A stretch of 64,000 nt of DNA from Marivivens sp. LCG002 (GTDB lineage Bacteria; Pseudomonadota; Alphaproteobacteria; Rhodobacterales; Rhodobacteraceae), in contig NZ_CP127165.1 of assembly GCF_030264275.1 (NCBI RefSeq), positions 1,166,001-1,230,000 of the forward strand, given 5' to 3'. Shown one piece after another: positions 1 through 11,832 of this stretch. Under the pieces are notes generated by a model. The model saw nothing but the letters and a program-made list of their open reading frames with translations. It was not told the DNA's origin and searched no databases. Made by a program: the position numbers and the translations under genes. How positions within the stretch are numbered: the stretch's first letter is position 1; every line of letters starts with the position of its first letter.

Positions 1-30
1 CTCACTGTCCGCGCCAAAGACGGTATCTGG

Positions 31-255
31 CTACGCGTGACCCCGCGCAACGGCGCGCTGGAAAAGCCAGACGCGGATCGCTGAGGCCAGCCCGATATCT
101 CCGCGCTCTTCGTCGATCATCGCGGCAAGCTCGTTGAGCGCGATCCCGTCCTCTTTGGCCGCGTTGCGAAAGGCGGTCCAGAATACATCCTCGAGCGAAA
201 CAGAGGTGCGGTGCCCCCGAAGCGTGAGCGAGCGCTTGACGGGACGCTCGGTCAT
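31..255 (-). CDS. Ribbon-helix-helix domain protein (RHH_4 family)
   Basis: This 74-residue protein fits the small alphaproteobacterial RHH_4 type. An Arg-rich start leads into a beta strand (around RTSVSLEDVFW), followed by two helices and a conserved-looking segment near the C-terminus (ASAIRVWLFQRA). RHH proteins of this kind are presumed DNA binders, but no target can be read from the sequence. Its ATG overlaps the TGA of the upstream DUF4169 gene (ATGA), so the two are probably translationally coupled. The roughly 30 bases beyond its stop to the window edge are too short to interpret. Confidence 0.8.
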   Translation of the reverse strand: MTERPVKRSLTLRGHRTSVSLEDVFWTAFRNAAKEDGIALNELAAMIDEERGDIGLASAIRVWLFQRAVARGHA

Positions 256-431
256 TCGTCTTCGAACTTGAGTTGGTCCAGATGGCTGCGCATCTTTGCC
301 TCGCGCGTGGCATCGAGGAGACGCTGTGCCTTGGTGCGGCCGAACTTGAGCGCATTCGCATCGGCCTGCGCTTTCTCTTCGGCGCGGTCGCGTTCTTTAC
401 GGGCTTTGTTCAGGTTGACGATGGACGACAT
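252..431 (-). CDS. DUF4169 family protein
   Basis: A 59-residue, highly charged, probably helical protein starting MSSIVNLNKARKERDR, the characteristic start of DUF4169 proteins in Rhodobacteraceae and Rhizobiales. The frame stays open 10 codons further upstream, but the family start is the internal ATG used here. The function is unknown; the Lys/Arg/Glu-rich composition suggests a small soluble helix that binds protein or nucleic acid. It lies directly upstream of the RHH_4 gene with a 4-bp overlap. Confidence 0.8.
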   Translation of the reverse strand: MSSIVNLNKARKERDRAEEKAQADANALKFGRTKAQRLLDATREAKMRSHLDQLKFEDE

Positions 432-532
432 CTTATCCTCGGTGAGTCTGCGGAAGACCAATCTAGCGCGGCGTGTGGTGATCTGCCAAGCGGTCGGCCC
501 CGAGAATTCTGTGGATGAATCGGGTCAAACAG

Positions 533-561
533 AAACGCCGACCCCAAAGGGATCGACGTTT
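533..561 (-). terminator. Probable rho-independent terminator of sspB
   Basis: Read on the minus strand, an imperfect stem of about 12 bp (arms AAACGTCGATCCC and GGGGTCGGCGTTT, short T loop) is followed by TTTCTGTTT. It starts 24 bp after the sspB stop and lies upstream of the DUF4169 gene. Confidence 0.55.
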
Positions 562-584
562 CATCAAATCTCTTTTATTTTCCG

Positions 585-1067
585 TTACTTGCGGAATTTA
601 TCGAGGCTCACGACTTCGGCCTTGTGGGGCTTGTCGGCTTTTTCTTCTTCGACGTCGACATCCATCGGTGCCTCTTCGTCGTCTTCATCCTCGTCGTCCT
701 GATCCTCTTGGGTTTCGAAACGAAGACCGAATTCGACCGACGGGTCTACAAAGGTGCGGATTGCGTCATAGGGAATATAAAGCGGCTCGGGGCTGTCACC
801 GAAGTTGAGCGTGACCGAGAACCCCTCGTCTGTGACTTCGAGGTTTTCGAACCAGTGTTCGAGAACAATGGTCATATCACCCGGATAACGATCCGAAAGC
901 CAATCGGCCAGTTCGACATCGGGGTGCATGGTATCGAAAGTGATGAAGAAATGGTGGTTCCCGGGAAGCCCGTTCTTCGAAACTTCGGTCAGAACCTTTT
1001 GGATGAGGCCACGCATGGCCGCGTGCATCAGGTTCCCATAATCAATTGAACGGCTCACTGGATCCAT
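585..1067 (-). CDS. sspB: SspB-family ClpXP adaptor protein
   Basis: This 160-residue protein fits the alphaproteobacterial SspB family (PF04386). The substrate-binding fold occupies roughly residues 5-120 (GNLMHAAMRGLIQKVL, HHFFITFDT, then PGDMTIVLEHWFENL). A very acidic linker rich in Asp/Glu follows, and the protein ends in a short conserved-type tail (EVVSLDKFRK). In this family the C-terminal tail docks on the ClpX zinc-binding domain while the core binds ssrA-tagged peptides, delivering them to ClpXP. The start is preceded by GAGGG. The gene that encodes the tag, ssrA, lies only about 0.6 kb upstream on the same strand. Confidence 0.93.
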   Translation of the reverse strand: MDPVSRSIDYGNLMHAAMRGLIQKVLTEVSKNGLPGNHHFFITFDTMHPDVELADWLSDRYPGDMTIVLEHWFENLEVTDEGFSVTLNFGDSPEPLYIPYDAIRTFVDPSVEFGLRFETQEDQDDEDEDDEEAPMDVDVEEEKADKPHKAEVVSLDKFRK

Positions 1068-1226
1068 CCCTCGGTTGTCTTTTGCTCAACATACGGGATT
1101 CGATGGGGGATGAAAGAGGCGAAAGTATCTTGGAGCGCTGCGCTTGCACAAGCGGCTATGGAACGGGCCGAAAAGCGGTATGATAGTTGCAAGAGGCTGG
1201 GGGGCATTCAGGTGCAAGAGGTCTCT

Positions 1227-1619
1227 ATGGCGAAAATCATCGTGTCGGTCTTGGGCGGTCTTACTCTTATCGGGTTGATCTCCATGCTGTTCTTTTCGCA
1301 TATCTTCGAAGAAGGGGTTCGCAATCAGGAAAAGGTTGCCCGAATGCTTGCGGCGCAGCATCAAGCCTTTGAAAGCATGGAGCATTTGCCGTGGGATGCC
1401 GAGGCTCGGATCATCTCGGTGCGCAGCGATACGGCGCAGCTGACGATTGCGTTGGACGCCACGCCGCCGCCCGACACGATGGTCGTGTCATCGGTGTGCA
1501 GCTACCGCAAACTGCGCGAGCTGGTGCTTTCGGATGTCATGGTTCGCCTTGTCTGGACGCCCGACCGTCGGTCGGTGACACATATGACCAAGATCGACCA
1601 CTGTCTCACTCTGCGTTGA
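1227..1619 (+). CDS. Small single-pass membrane protein, unrecognised
   Basis: A 130-residue protein with one N-terminal hydrophobic segment (residues about 3-23, IIVSVLGGLTLIGLISMLFF) and a soluble C-terminal domain of about 100 residues. The ATG at 1227 was chosen because AAGAGG lies 6 bp upstream and the membrane segment then starts at residue 3; the frame is open further upstream without a better start. Two cysteines (in VCSYRKL and HCLTLR) could pair if the domain is periplasmic. I recognise no family. It lies between sspB (divergent) and ssrA (convergent). Confidence 0.6.
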   Translation: MAKIIVSVLGGLTLIGLISMLFFSHIFEEGVRNQEKVARMLAAQHQAFESMEHLPWDAEARIISVRSDTAQLTIALDATPPPDTMVVSSVCSYRKLRELVLSDVMVRLVWTPDRRSVTHMTKIDHCLTLR

Positions 1620-1649
1620 GTGGGCTTCAAGGAGCGTCAAGTTAGGAGA

Positions 1650-1961
1650 AAGTGGAGGTTTCTGTTGCCAGGTACCTCCGAACCCCGCCTTAAGCTGCTA
1701 GGCCTAAGGGCTTAATTTTCGGTGTTTCGCACTGCTTACGCAGCGAGAGCTACCGGAGCACGGTTGTCATTTGCAACTATACTTTTTGAACCGATAACGG
1801 TGGTATCTCACCGGGACAAAGCAAAACCCCTTTAGACGTTCGTCGATCCTGTTTCGGCCCCATGATCCCCAAATGAAGGATGTTTGGTGGAGCCGCCGGG
1901 TACCGCCCCCGGGTCCGATCCGCTTATTACGAGCGCGTTTATGTCCATAGTCCCGAAGGAC
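1650..1961 (-). ncRNA. ssrA: Circularly permuted two-piece tmRNA (ssrA)
   Basis: On the minus strand the acceptor piece comes first and ends with CGGCTCCACCA (CCA end at 1885). An intervening spacer follows, and the coding piece begins at 1861 with GGGGCCGAAACAGGATCGAC, the typical tmRNA 5' end. The two acceptor strands pair over 7 bp (GGGGCCG with CGGCTCC, one G-U). The tag frame at 1774-1739 reads ANDNRAPVALAA and stops with TAA at 1738-1736. A hairpin (GGAGGT...ACCTCC, 1679-1654) closes the 3' side. The T-arm has an atypical loop (GGCGGTA), as expected for alphaproteobacterial tmRNA. The permuted gene is processed into two RNAs that rescue stalled ribosomes and tag the product for ClpXP. 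The outer ends are approximate. Confidence 0.93.
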
Positions 1962-1967
1962 ATCCAA

Positions 1968-1996
1968 GATATATGCGGACCGCAGGGTGATCTCAA
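1968..1996 (-). promoter_or_regulatory. Likely sigma-70 promoter of ssrA
   Basis: On the minus strand, TTGAGA (1996-1991) and TATATC (1973-1968) are separated by 17 bp. This places the transcription start near 1961, just before the acceptor-piece hairpin of the tmRNA. Confidence 0.55.
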
Positions 1997-2060
1997 GAGC
2001 CAGCGCCATGCGACATTAATTTTGTTGTTCATGGGGGGATCGCGGGTCTATAGCGGCTCT

Positions 2061-2402
2061 ATGACTGATAGCTTGCCCCCGTGCCCCGAATGTTCGTCCG
2101 AATTCACCTATGAGGTGGATTCGCTCTTCAATTGTCCCGAATGCGGGCACGAATGGACCGCTGCGGGCGGCGATGAGAGCGGCAGCGAAATCCGCGACAG
2201 TGTCGGCAATCTTCTGGCCGATGGCGATACGGTCACGGTGATCAAGGATCTCAAGCTCAAGGGCTCGTCCACAGTGGTCAAAGTCGGCACTAAAGTGCGC
2301 GGTATCCGTCTGGTTCCAGGGGATCACGACATCGACTGCAAAGTGCCCGGTATCGGGCAAATCGGGCTCAAGTCCCAGTTCGTCAAGAAAGTCACCGAAT
2401 AA
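2061..2402 (+). CDS. yjdM: YjdM/PhnA-family zinc-ribbon protein
   Basis: A 113-residue protein with an N-terminal zinc ribbon (PPCPECSSEF and FNCPECGHEW, a pair of CxxC knuckles) and a C-terminal PhnA-type domain (GDTVTVIKDLKLKGSSTVVK to the end). This matches the full-length YjdM family, formerly called PhnA. Despite that name it is not a demonstrated phosphonate hydrolase, and its role is unclear. The ATG at 2061 is used because the sequence further upstream in the same frame is the antisense of the tmRNA and its promoter region. Confidence 0.9.
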   Translation: MTDSLPPCPECSSEFTYEVDSLFNCPECGHEWTAAGGDESGSEIRDSVGNLLADGDTVTVIKDLKLKGSSTVVKVGTKVRGIRLVPGDHDIDCKVPGIGQIGLKSQFVKKVTE

Positions 2403-2403
2403 C

Positions 2404-2436
2404 AAAAAAGCCCCGCATATCGCGGGGCTTTTCGTT
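2404..2436. terminator. Bidirectional terminator between yjdM and eno
   Basis: A stem of AAAAGCCCCGC and GCGGGGCTTTT around a short AT-containing loop, with A and T tracts on both sides, serves the two convergent genes. It begins at the yjdM stop codon. Confidence 0.9.
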
Positions 2437-2453
2437 TCGACCTGTGGTTGGTC

Positions 2454-4662
<2,209 letters not shown>

Positions 4663-4815
4663 GGTTCTGGTTCCTAGATCAAATGGCGGCCTTTGCGCGC
4701 CCGACTTTGCGGCAAGGTTTACCGAATAACTGCCGCTGGCAAGATCAAATCGGGAGGGACGCCAAGCAAAAGGGCGGCACATTGGCCGCCCTTATCCATC
4801 AGGTTTGAGGCCCGC

Positions 4816-6066
4816 TTAGCCGAGTTTGACGAGCGCGTGGCGCTTTTTGCCGGCCGAAAGCTTGATCGCCTCGGCAAAATCGGCTGCTGCAAACATACGG
4901 CCCGCATCGGTGCAGGTCTCGTCATTGACCTTGAGCCCGCCTTCGGAGATCAGACGCTTCCCGTCCTTGCCGGTCTTGGCCAGACCCGAGCGCACAACGA
5001 GTTGCGCAAGAGAAATGCCCTCGGCCACTTCTGCAGCATCGAGCGAGAGGGTGGGGAGATCATCGCCCACACCGCCTTTTTCAAAGACCTCGCGCGCGGT
5101 TTTCTCGGCATCCGCCGCGGCTTCGGCCCCGTGCAAGAGGGTGGTGACTTCGTTGGCGAGCACGATCTTGGCCTCGTTGATCTGCGAGCCTTCGAGCGCA
5201 CCGAGGCGTTCGCATTCTTCGACAGGAAGCTCGGTATAGAGCTTGAGGAAGCGGCCAACGTCCGCATCGGTGGTGTTGCGCCAGAACTGCCAGAACTCGT
5301 AGGGGCTCAGCATTTCTGCGTTGAGCCAGATTGCGCCGCCTTGGCTCTTGCCCATCTTCTTTCCGTCCGAGGTCGTGAGCAACGGCGAGGTAAGGCCGTA
5401 AATCTCGTTGTCGAGCACACGGCGCGTCAGGTCGATCCCGTTGACGATGTTGCCCCACTGGTCCGAGCCGCCCATCTGGAGCAGACAGCCGTAACGGCGG
5501 TTCAACTCGAGGAAGTCATAGGCCTGAAGGATCATGTAGTTGAACTCGAGGAACGAGAGCGACTGTTCCCGATCAAGGCGGGATTTCACGGACTCGAAGG
5601 ACAGCATGCGGTTGACGCTGAAATGACGACCGATGTCACGCAGGAACTCGAGGTAATTAAGATTGTCGAGCCATTCGGCGTTGTTGAGCATCACGGCGTC
5701 TGTCGCACCCGAGCCATAGTCGAGGTAGCGGGAGAAGACCTTGTTCATACCCTCGATGTTTTCGTCGATCTGCGCGGGGGTCAGCAGCGGGCGCTCGTCT
5801 GCGCGAAAGGACGGATCACCTACCTTTGTGGTGCCGCCGCCCATCAGCGTGATCGGCTTGTGACCGCTCTTTTGCAGCCAGCGCAGCATCATGATGTTGA
5901 GCAGGTGGCCGACGTGCAGCGATTTCGCCGTCGCGTCGTAGCCGATATAGGCCGGAACCACGCCCTTGCTCAGTGCCTCGTCGAGGCCTTGATAATCCGT
6001 GCAGTCCGAAAGGAACCCGCGTTCCATCATAACTGCCATGAATTCGGATTTGGGATGGTAGGTCAT
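4816..6066 (-). CDS. tyrS: Tyrosyl-tRNA synthetase
   Basis: A 416-residue class I synthetase charging tRNA-Tyr. The HIGH-type motif is HVGHL within [14 protein letters not shown], the KMSKS-type loop is KMGKS within [11 protein letters not shown], and a C-terminal S4-like RNA-binding domain is present ([18 protein letters not shown]... GGLKVND). The ATG at 6066 (MTYHPKSEF), with AAGGA upstream, is chosen over a much longer open frame that runs antisense through anmK. It is divergent from anmK across a 63-bp gap that must hold both promoters. Confidence 0.97.
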   Translation of the reverse strand: MTYHPKSEFMAVMMERGFLSDCTDYQGLDEALSKGVVPAYIGYDATAKSLHVGHLLNIMMLRWLQKSGHKPITLMGGGTTKVGDPSFRADERPLLTPAQIDENIEGMNKVFSRYLDYGSGATDAVMLNNAEWLDNLNYLEFLRDIGRHFSVNRMLSFESVKSRLDREQSLSFLEFNYMILQAYDFLELNRRYGCLLQMGGSDQWGNIVNGIDLTRRVLDNEIYGLTSPLLTTSDGKKMGKSQGGAIWLNAEMLSPYEFWQFWRNTTDADVGRFLKLYTELPVEECERLGALEGSQINEAKIVLANEVTTLLHGAEAAADAEKTAREVFEKGGVGDDLPTLSLDAAEVAEGISLAQLVVRSGLAKTGKDGKRLISEGGLKVNDETCTDAGRMFAAADFAEAIKLSAGKKRHALVKLG

Positions 6067-6129
6067 CGTCTTGTCCTTGGTTAAATCTCGCGGCACTCTA
6101 TAAGCGCCTGATCGGGTAAGGGGAAGCAC

Positions 6130-7266
6130 ATGTTGAAGGCCAATATCGTAAAGGCGCTCGGAGCGATGTCGGGAACCTCGCTCGACGGGGTTGATGCCGC
6201 CGTTGTTTTCACCGATGGCGAGCGGATCGAAGCCTTTGGCGAATTCGATTATCGCGCCTATTCCGAGGCCGAGCGCGAAACGCTTCGCGCGGCCTTGGGC
6301 CACTGGGAAGGGGCGGCTCTCGATCTGGCCGCCGAAGTGGTCGAAAACCTCCATGCCGAGGTTCTCGCGGGCTTTGAGGATATCGAGATTGTCGGCTTTC
6401 ACGGTCAGACCGTGGCACATGACCCCAAGGGACGCGGCACGCTCCAGATCGGGAACGGTGCACTTTTGGCCGAAGTTCTTGAAACACCCGTGGTCTGGGA
6501 TTTCCGCTCGACCGACGTGCGTTTCGGCGGCGAAGGCGCGCCGCTTGCGCCGTTTTTCCATTTCGCCTTGGCCAAATTCATCAAAGCGGACGCACCTATC
6601 GCCTTTTTGAACCTTGGCGGTGTGGGCAATATCACCTTTGTCGATCCCCGCTTCGATCGTCCCGACGAAGAGGGCGCCTTGCTCGCTTTCGACACAGGTC
6701 CCGCGAATGCGCCGATCAATGATCTGGTCTCCTTGCGTTTGGGGATCGACTGCGATGCGGGCGGGGCGCTTGCCAGCCGAGGCGAGGTTATCTCCGACAT
6801 CGTCGACAGGTTTCTGGAGCACCCGTTCTTTTACCGTGTGCCGCCCAAGTCGCTCGATCGTGACGCTTTTGCCGCGTTGAAAGAGGATGTGGCCGCTTTG
6901 ACGACCGAGGATGCGGCGGCGACACTGACGGCCTGTGCCGCGATGAGTGTGGTCAAAGCGATGGAGTTTTGTCCGGAACTGCCGACCAAAGTTCTTGTGA
7001 CGGGCGGGGGGCGTCATAATGCGACCCTGATGAAAATGCTGGAAACGGCGCTCGACTGTCCTGTTGCACCGGTCGAGGACCATGGTCTCAACGGTGATAT
7101 GCTCGAAGCGCAGGCTTTTGCCTTTCTCGCGGTCCGTGTGGCGCGGGGACTGACGACCTCTTGCCCCTCCACAACGGGTGTCGCGGCGCCCGTGGGCGGC
7201 GGTGAAGTGAGCAGACCCGTCCTAGGCGGCGGGATTGCGACGACTGCGATGCTTGCGAACCGCTGA
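6130..7266 (+). CDS. anmK: Anhydro-N-acetylmuramic acid kinase
   Basis: A 378-residue ASKHA kinase that cleaves and phosphorylates 1,6-anhydro-MurNAc during murein recycling. Visible signatures are the N-terminal phosphate loop [14 protein letters not shown], the catalytic-region [11 protein letters not shown], the substrate-binding [11 protein letters not shown] and [11 protein letters not shown], and the adenosine-site [19 protein letters not shown] lies just upstream of the ATG. Length and order of motifs are normal for the family. Confidence 0.96.
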   Translation: MLKANIVKALGAMSGTSLDGVDAAVVFTDGERIEAFGEFDYRAYSEAERETLRAALGHWEGAALDLAAEVVENLHAEVLAGFEDIEIVGFHGQTVAHDPKGRGTLQIGNGALLAEVLETPVVWDFRSTDVRFGGEGAPLAPFFHFALAKFIKADAPIAFLNLGGVGNITFVDPRFDRPDEEGALLAFDTGPANAPINDLVSLRLGIDCDAGGALASRGEVISDIVDRFLEHPFFYRVPPKSLDRDAFAALKEDVAALTTEDAAATLTACAAMSVVKAMEFCPELPTKVLVTGGGRHNATLMKMLETALDCPVAPVEDHGLNGDMLEAQAFAFLAVRVARGLTTSCPSTTGVAAPVGGGEVSRPVLGGGIATTAMLANR

Positions 7267-7336
7267 AATTCGCTCTTTTGCAGGGTGGCGCATTGCCCCG
7301 TTTAGGTTAGAGTTCGCCCATAGGTTGGGAGACGCT

Positions 7337-7858
7337 ATGACCAATTACGTATGCCTTTTACGCGCCGTGAATGTCGGCGGCACCGGTAAAATGCCGATGA
7401 AGGAGGCCTGCGCCGCCTTGCAAGCGGCGGGGCTGACTTCGGTGAAAAGCTATATCGCGTCAGGCAACATCGTTTTTGTGGGGCAAGGCGATGTCACAGC
7501 GCTGGTCGAGGAAACGCTGTCGCAGTTGGTCGGCGCAACGGTCGAGGCGCTTTGCTTTGACGAGGCAAGGTATCTCGCGGCGATTGCGGGCAATCCTTTC
7601 ACGTTCGAGGCTGGAAACCAGCTCCACGGCTTCTTTTGCTGGGACGAACCCGAGGTCGATTGGGGGTTGGTCGAGGAGCTTAGGTCGGACACTGAAAACT
7701 TTGCCCAAGTCGGCCGGATGCTCTGGCTGCATGCGCCCGATGGAATAGGCCGTTCCAAGCTGGCCGAGAAGCTTGCCAAGGTGACGGGCAAGACCAAAAT
7801 GACCGCCCGCAACATGAACACCATCCTCAAGCTCAAGGAAATGCTGGACGCGATGTAA
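7337..7858 (+). CDS. DUF1697 domain-containing protein
   Basis: A 173-residue protein with the DUF1697 start (YVCLLRAVNVGGTGKMPM), the ASGNIVF block and a C-terminal TARNMNTILKLKEML segment. The family is widespread and functionally uncharacterised. The internal ATG at 7337 matches the family start, whereas the open frame upstream overlaps anmK. It follows anmK by 70 bp on the same strand. Confidence 0.9.
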   Translation: MTNYVCLLRAVNVGGTGKMPMKEACAALQAAGLTSVKSYIASGNIVFVGQGDVTALVEETLSQLVGATVEALCFDEARYLAAIAGNPFTFEAGNQLHGFFCWDEPEVDWGLVEELRSDTENFAQVGRMLWLHAPDGIGRSKLAEKLAKVTGKTKMTARNMNTILKLKEMLDAM

Positions 7859-8013
7859 CGGCGGTGCTAACGATATCGGCATGAAGAGCATGAACCAGAT
7901 CATTATCGGCTGCATTATTACCTGCTGACATAGTCACGCGGGCCGCTCTTTCACGTTTCACTCAGACGCATAAGTTGCTAAGCCCGCGGCGAAACCCCGT
8001 GTGCGAGAGACCT

Positions 8014-9435
8014 ATGACGACGATCCAGCTTCACAACACCAAGACCCGCCGCAAAGAGGTCTTTGAGCCATTGGACCCGCAAAACGTGCGCATGTATGTC
8101 TGTGGCCCGACGGTTTATGACCGGGCGCACCTTGGGAATGCGCGGCCCGTGCTGGTGTTCGATGTGCTTTATCGTTTGCTTCGCCATGTCTACGGCGCGG
8201 ATGCGGTGACCTATGTGCGCAACTTCACCGATGTGGACGACAAGATCAACGCGACCGCACTTGCCCGCAAAGAGGCAGGGGCCTCGGGCACGCTCGAAGA
8301 GCTGATCGTCGAACGGACCGAGGAAACCATCGGTTGGTATCACGCGGATATGGATGCGCTCGGGGCGCTGCGTCCGAACCAAGAGCCGCGCGCGACCGAA
8401 TGGATCGGGGCGATGATCGCCATGATCGAAAAGCTGATCGTCGATGGTCATGCTTATGAAAAGGAAGGGCACGCGCTCTTTCGGGTGCGGTCCTACAAGG
8501 ACTATGGCGCGCTTTCGGGGCGTTCGGTCGATGATATGATCGCAGGCGCACGTGTCGAGGTCGCGCCCTTCAAAGAAGACCCGATGGATTTCGTCCTCTG
8601 GAAGCCTTCCGATGCCGATACCCCCGGCTGGGACAGCCCGTGGGGACGTGGACGTCCAGGATGGCACATCGAATGCTCGGCCATGTCCTACGAGCTTCTC
8701 GGGGCGTCCTTCGACATCCACGGCGGCGGCAACGATCTCCAGTTCCCGCACCATGAAAACGAGATTGCCCAGTCCAAATGCGCCCATCCGCACGGCGAGT
8801 TCGCGCGGTTCTGGCTCCACAACGAGATGCTACAGATCGAGGGCAAGAAGATGTCCAAGTCCTTGGGCAACTTCTTTACCGTCCGCGATCTTCTGGATCA
8901 GGGCGTCGCTGGCGAAGTGATCCGCTTCGTCATGCTTTCGACGCATTATTCCAAGCCGATGGATTGGACCGAGAAAAAGCGCCAAGAAGCAGAGCAAACC
9001 CTGCGCAACTGGCGCAAGCTTTTGGAGGGCGCCGTGGCCAGCGGTGCCGACCAGGATGTGGTTGACGCGATTGCCGACGACCTCAACACCGCTGGTGCGA
9101 TAACACGTCTACACGCGATGGCCAAAGAGATCGCGGCCAACCCGCAAAAGGATTGTTTCTTTGAAAAGGGAGTCATGCTCGCCTCGGCACAGATGCTTGG
9201 CCTGTTGCTTCCTGAAATGGGAGATTGGGTGGAGGTGGGCATCGATCTGACCCCCTTGGCCGACAAGCTCGCCGCTCTGCGCGTAGCTGCCATGGAAACC
9301 AAGGACTTCTCGGCCGTTGATGCGCTCAAAACCGCGCTTCTCGATGCAGGGGTCGAAGTGCGTATGTCCAAAGCAGGCGTCGAGCTTGCACCGAGCGCGG
9401 GCTTTGATGCCGCGAAACTGGAGGGTCTCAAATGA
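8014..9435 (+). CDS. cysS: Cysteinyl-tRNA synthetase
   Basis: A 473-residue class I synthetase. It has the zinc-site cysteine in [14 protein letters not shown] as the HIGH motif, the internal zinc-ligand segment [11 protein letters not shown] and [14 protein letters not shown], and the KMSKS loop [11 protein letters not shown]. It charges tRNA-Cys in the cytoplasm. The ATG at 8014 matches the family start (MTTIQLHNT). Its stop overlaps the cimA start by 4 bp, so the two are likely co-transcribed. Confidence 0.97.
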   Translation: MTTIQLHNTKTRRKEVFEPLDPQNVRMYVCGPTVYDRAHLGNARPVLVFDVLYRLLRHVYGADAVTYVRNFTDVDDKINATALARKEAGASGTLEELIVERTEETIGWYHADMDALGALRPNQEPRATEWIGAMIAMIEKLIVDGHAYEKEGHALFRVRSYKDYGALSGRSVDDMIAGARVEVAPFKEDPMDFVLWKPSDADTPGWDSPWGRGRPGWHIECSAMSYELLGASFDIHGGGNDLQFPHHENEIAQSKCAHPHGEFARFWLHNEMLQIEGKKMSKSLGNFFTVRDLLDQGVAGEVIRFVMLSTHYSKPMDWTEKKRQEAEQTLRNWRKLLEGAVASGADQDVVDAIADDLNTAGAITRLHAMAKEIAANPQKDCFFEKGVMLASAQMLGLLLPEMGDWVEVGIDLTPLADKLAALRVAAMETKDFSAVDALKTALLDAGVEVRMSKAGVELAPSAGFDAAKLEGLK

Positions 9436-11057
9436 CCAAGGAAAAGCTTTATCTCTTTGATACGACCCTTCGTGACGGGCAACAGACCCAAGGGGTGCAG
9501 TTCTCGACCGCCGAAAAGAACCGTATTGCCGAGGCGCTTGATCGTCTTGGCGTCGATTACATCGAAGGCGGCTGGCCCGGTGCGAACCCGACCGACAGCG
9601 ATTTTTTCAACGCGCCGCCCAAGACCCGCGCGACCCTTACCGCATTCGGCATGACCAAACGGGCAGGGCGCTCTGCTGCGAATGACGATGTTCTGGCGGC
9701 TGTGATGAACGCGGGCACCCCTGCGGTCTGTCTGGTGGGTAAGACCCACGATTTCCACGTGACCACCGCGCTCGGGATCACATTGGACGAGAACCTCGAG
9801 AACATCAGCGCCTCGGTCGCGCATATGGTGGCCGAAGGGCGCGAGGCCTTGTTCGACGCCGAGCATTTCTTTGACGGCTATAAAGCCAATCCCGACTATG
9901 CGCTCAAAGCGGCCCGTGCGGCCTATGATGCGGGCGCCCGCTGGGTTGTCTTGTGTGACACCAACGGAGGCACGCTCCCGTCGGAGGTCAAAGAGATCGT
10001 CGGCAAAGTGATCGAAGCGGGCATTCCCGGGAGCCATATCGGTATCCACACCCATGACGACACGGGCCACGCGGTTGCCAACAGCCTTGCCGCTGTGGAT
10101 GCGGGCGCGCGCCAGATCCAAGGCACGCTCAACGGTCTTGGCGAGCGGTGCGGCAATGCCAATCTCACCACCATCATTCCGACCCTGCTTCTCAAAGAGC
10201 CTTACAAATCGGCCTATGACACGGGCGTCACTGCCGAGGCGCTTGTCGGTCTGCGCAAAACCAGCCGTATGCTCGATGATATCCTGAACCGCGTCCCTGC
10301 AAAACAGGCGCCCTATGTCGGGGCTTCTGCCTTTGCGCACAAAGCGGGGCTCCACGCGAGCGCGATCCTCAAGGATCCGACGACCTACGAGCACGTCGAG
10401 CCTTCGCTTGTGGGCAACAGCCGTATCATCCCGATGTCCAATCAGGCGGGTCAATCGAACCTGCGCAGCCGCTTGGCCGAGGCGGGGATCGAGGTCGACC
10501 CCAAAGATCCTGCATTGGCGCGTCTTCTCGATGTGATCAAGGAACGCGAGGCGCAGGGCTATTCCTATGACACCGCGCAAGCCTCGTTCGAGCTTCTCGC
10601 GCGCGAAATGCTCTATCAGCCGCGCCCCTTCTTCGATGTGGATCGGTATCGCGTGATTTCCGAGCGCCGCCGCAATGCCAAAGGTGAGGTGATCACGGTC
10701 TCTGAAGCCGTCGTTTCGGTCTGGATCGGCACGCAAAAGGTAACGAGCTTTTACGAAAACGAACATGCCGACAAGGAACAGGATGCGGGACCCGTCAATG
10801 CGCTCTCGAACGCATTGGCCAAGGACCTTGGACCCTATCAGGCCTTGATCGAGGATATGGAGCTTGTCGACTTCAAGGTGCGGATCACCAGCGGCGGGAT
10901 CGAGGCGATCACCCGCGTGATCATCGACTTCGAGGATTCCAAGGGGCGTCGTTGGTCCACCGTCGGCGTCAAACAGAACCTGATCGATGCCTCATTCGAG
11001 GCGCTTCTCGATGCGATCAACTGGAAACTCTGGCGCGATGGCGCGGCGACGGCCTAG
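9432..11057 (+). CDS. cimA: (R)-citramalate synthase
   Basis: A 541-residue enzyme of the isopropylmalate/citramalate synthase family that condenses pyruvate with acetyl-CoA, the pyruvate route to 2-oxobutyrate and isoleucine. The HMGL-like barrel opens with [18 protein letters not shown], and the metal-binding [15 protein letters not shown] is present. A C-terminal LeuA-type allosteric dimer domain follows (from about residue 410, ending near NWKLWRDG). The two-domain length fits CimA rather than homocitrate synthase. It is translationally coupled to cysS by an ATGA overlap. Confidence 0.93.
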   Translation: MTKEKLYLFDTTLRDGQQTQGVQFSTAEKNRIAEALDRLGVDYIEGGWPGANPTDSDFFNAPPKTRATLTAFGMTKRAGRSAANDDVLAAVMNAGTPAVCLVGKTHDFHVTTALGITLDENLENISASVAHMVAEGREALFDAEHFFDGYKANPDYALKAARAAYDAGARWVVLCDTNGGTLPSEVKEIVGKVIEAGIPGSHIGIHTHDDTGHAVANSLAAVDAGARQIQGTLNGLGERCGNANLTTIIPTLLLKEPYKSAYDTGVTAEALVGLRKTSRMLDDILNRVPAKQAPYVGASAFAHKAGLHASAILKDPTTYEHVEPSLVGNSRIIPMSNQAGQSNLRSRLAEAGIEVDPKDPALARLLDVIKEREAQGYSYDTAQASFELLAREMLYQPRPFFDVDRYRVISERRRNAKGEVITVSEAVVSVWIGTQKVTSFYENEHADKEQDAGPVNALSNALAKDLGPYQALIEDMELVDFKVRITSGGIEAITRVIIDFEDSKGRRWSTVGVKQNLIDASFEALLDAINWKLWRDGAATA

Positions 11058-11066
11058 GAACACAAA

Positions 11067-11831
11067 ATGAGCATCAATGCCTGTGCCGCTCTTGTCGAGC
11101 GCGGCGATCCGGATCGGTTTCTGGCGGCGATGGCCGCGCCCGCAGAAGTGCGCGGACGTCTTTTTGTGCTCTATGCGTTCAACCTCGAAGTGGCCCGCGC
11201 ACCTTGGATGACCAAAGAGCCGATGATCGCCGAAATGCGGCTTCAATGGTGGCGCGATGTGATCGAAGAGATCGCCAAAGGTGGTCCGGTGCGCGCACAC
11301 GAGGTCTCGACGCCCTTGGCCGAAGTGGTTGTCGAGACAGGGCTTGATCCCGTGGTTCTGGATCAGATGGTCGAGGCGCGGCGCTGGGACATTTACAAAG
11401 AAACGTTCGACGACGACGCACAGCTCTTTGACTATCTGGAAAAAACGGGGGGCGGGTTGATGTGGGCTTCGGCCTTTGCCCTCGGTGCGCCGAAAGACCG
11501 TGAAGCCGATATCCGCAAAGTCGGACGCGCATCGGCCTTGGCCTCTTGGTTCATGGCTGTTCCCGACCTTGAAGCGCGGGGCTGGGCGCCGCTCCCCGAC
11601 GGAAGACCCGAGGCGGTGGCGGCTCTGGCGAAAGCGGCGCTTGCCGATCTGTCTGGGGTCAAAGGATCGCTCGGCACTGCTGCTCCCGCGCTGCGGGCGG
11701 CGTGGCGGGCGAAGGCGATCCTAGGCCAAGCAGCACGCGAGCCGCTGCGTGTCGCCGAAGGCGCGCTCGGCACATCCGAGTTCCAGCGTCGGGCGGGTCT
11801 TGTCTGGCGCACGCTGCGCGGGACGTGGTGA
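11067..11831 (+). CDS. Squalene/phytoene synthase family protein (NDUFAF6-like)
   Basis: A 254-residue isoprenyl-synthase-fold protein with VLYAFNLEVARAPWM, then MRLQWWRDVIEEI and a second motif region (ALGAPKDREADIRKVGRASALASW). The classical DxxxD metal-binding motifs of true squalene/phytoene synthases are degenerate. That matches the NDUFAF6-like group often found in alphaproteobacteria, whose mitochondrial relative assists complex I assembly; this assignment is an inference from family resemblance. It follows cimA by 9 bp and converges on DUF6157 with a 1-bp gap. Confidence 0.82.
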   Translation: MSINACAALVERGDPDRFLAAMAAPAEVRGRLFVLYAFNLEVARAPWMTKEPMIAEMRLQWWRDVIEEIAKGGPVRAHEVSTPLAEVVVETGLDPVVLDQMVEARRWDIYKETFDDDAQLFDYLEKTGGGLMWASAFALGAPKDREADIRKVGRASALASWFMAVPDLEARGWAPLPDGRPEAVAALAKAALADLSGVKGSLGTAAPALRAAWRAKAILGQAAREPLRVAEGALGTSEFQRRAGLVWRTLRGTW

Positions 11832-11832
11832 T

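Noticed and set aside
1884-2060. N-terminal extension of the YjdM frame
   Set aside because: This segment is the antisense of the tmRNA acceptor piece and of its promoter; the zinc ribbon starts properly at 2061.
6067-7083. N-terminal extension of tyrS by about 340 codons
   Set aside because: It runs antisense through anmK. The family start of TyrRS, with a ribosome binding site, is at 6066.
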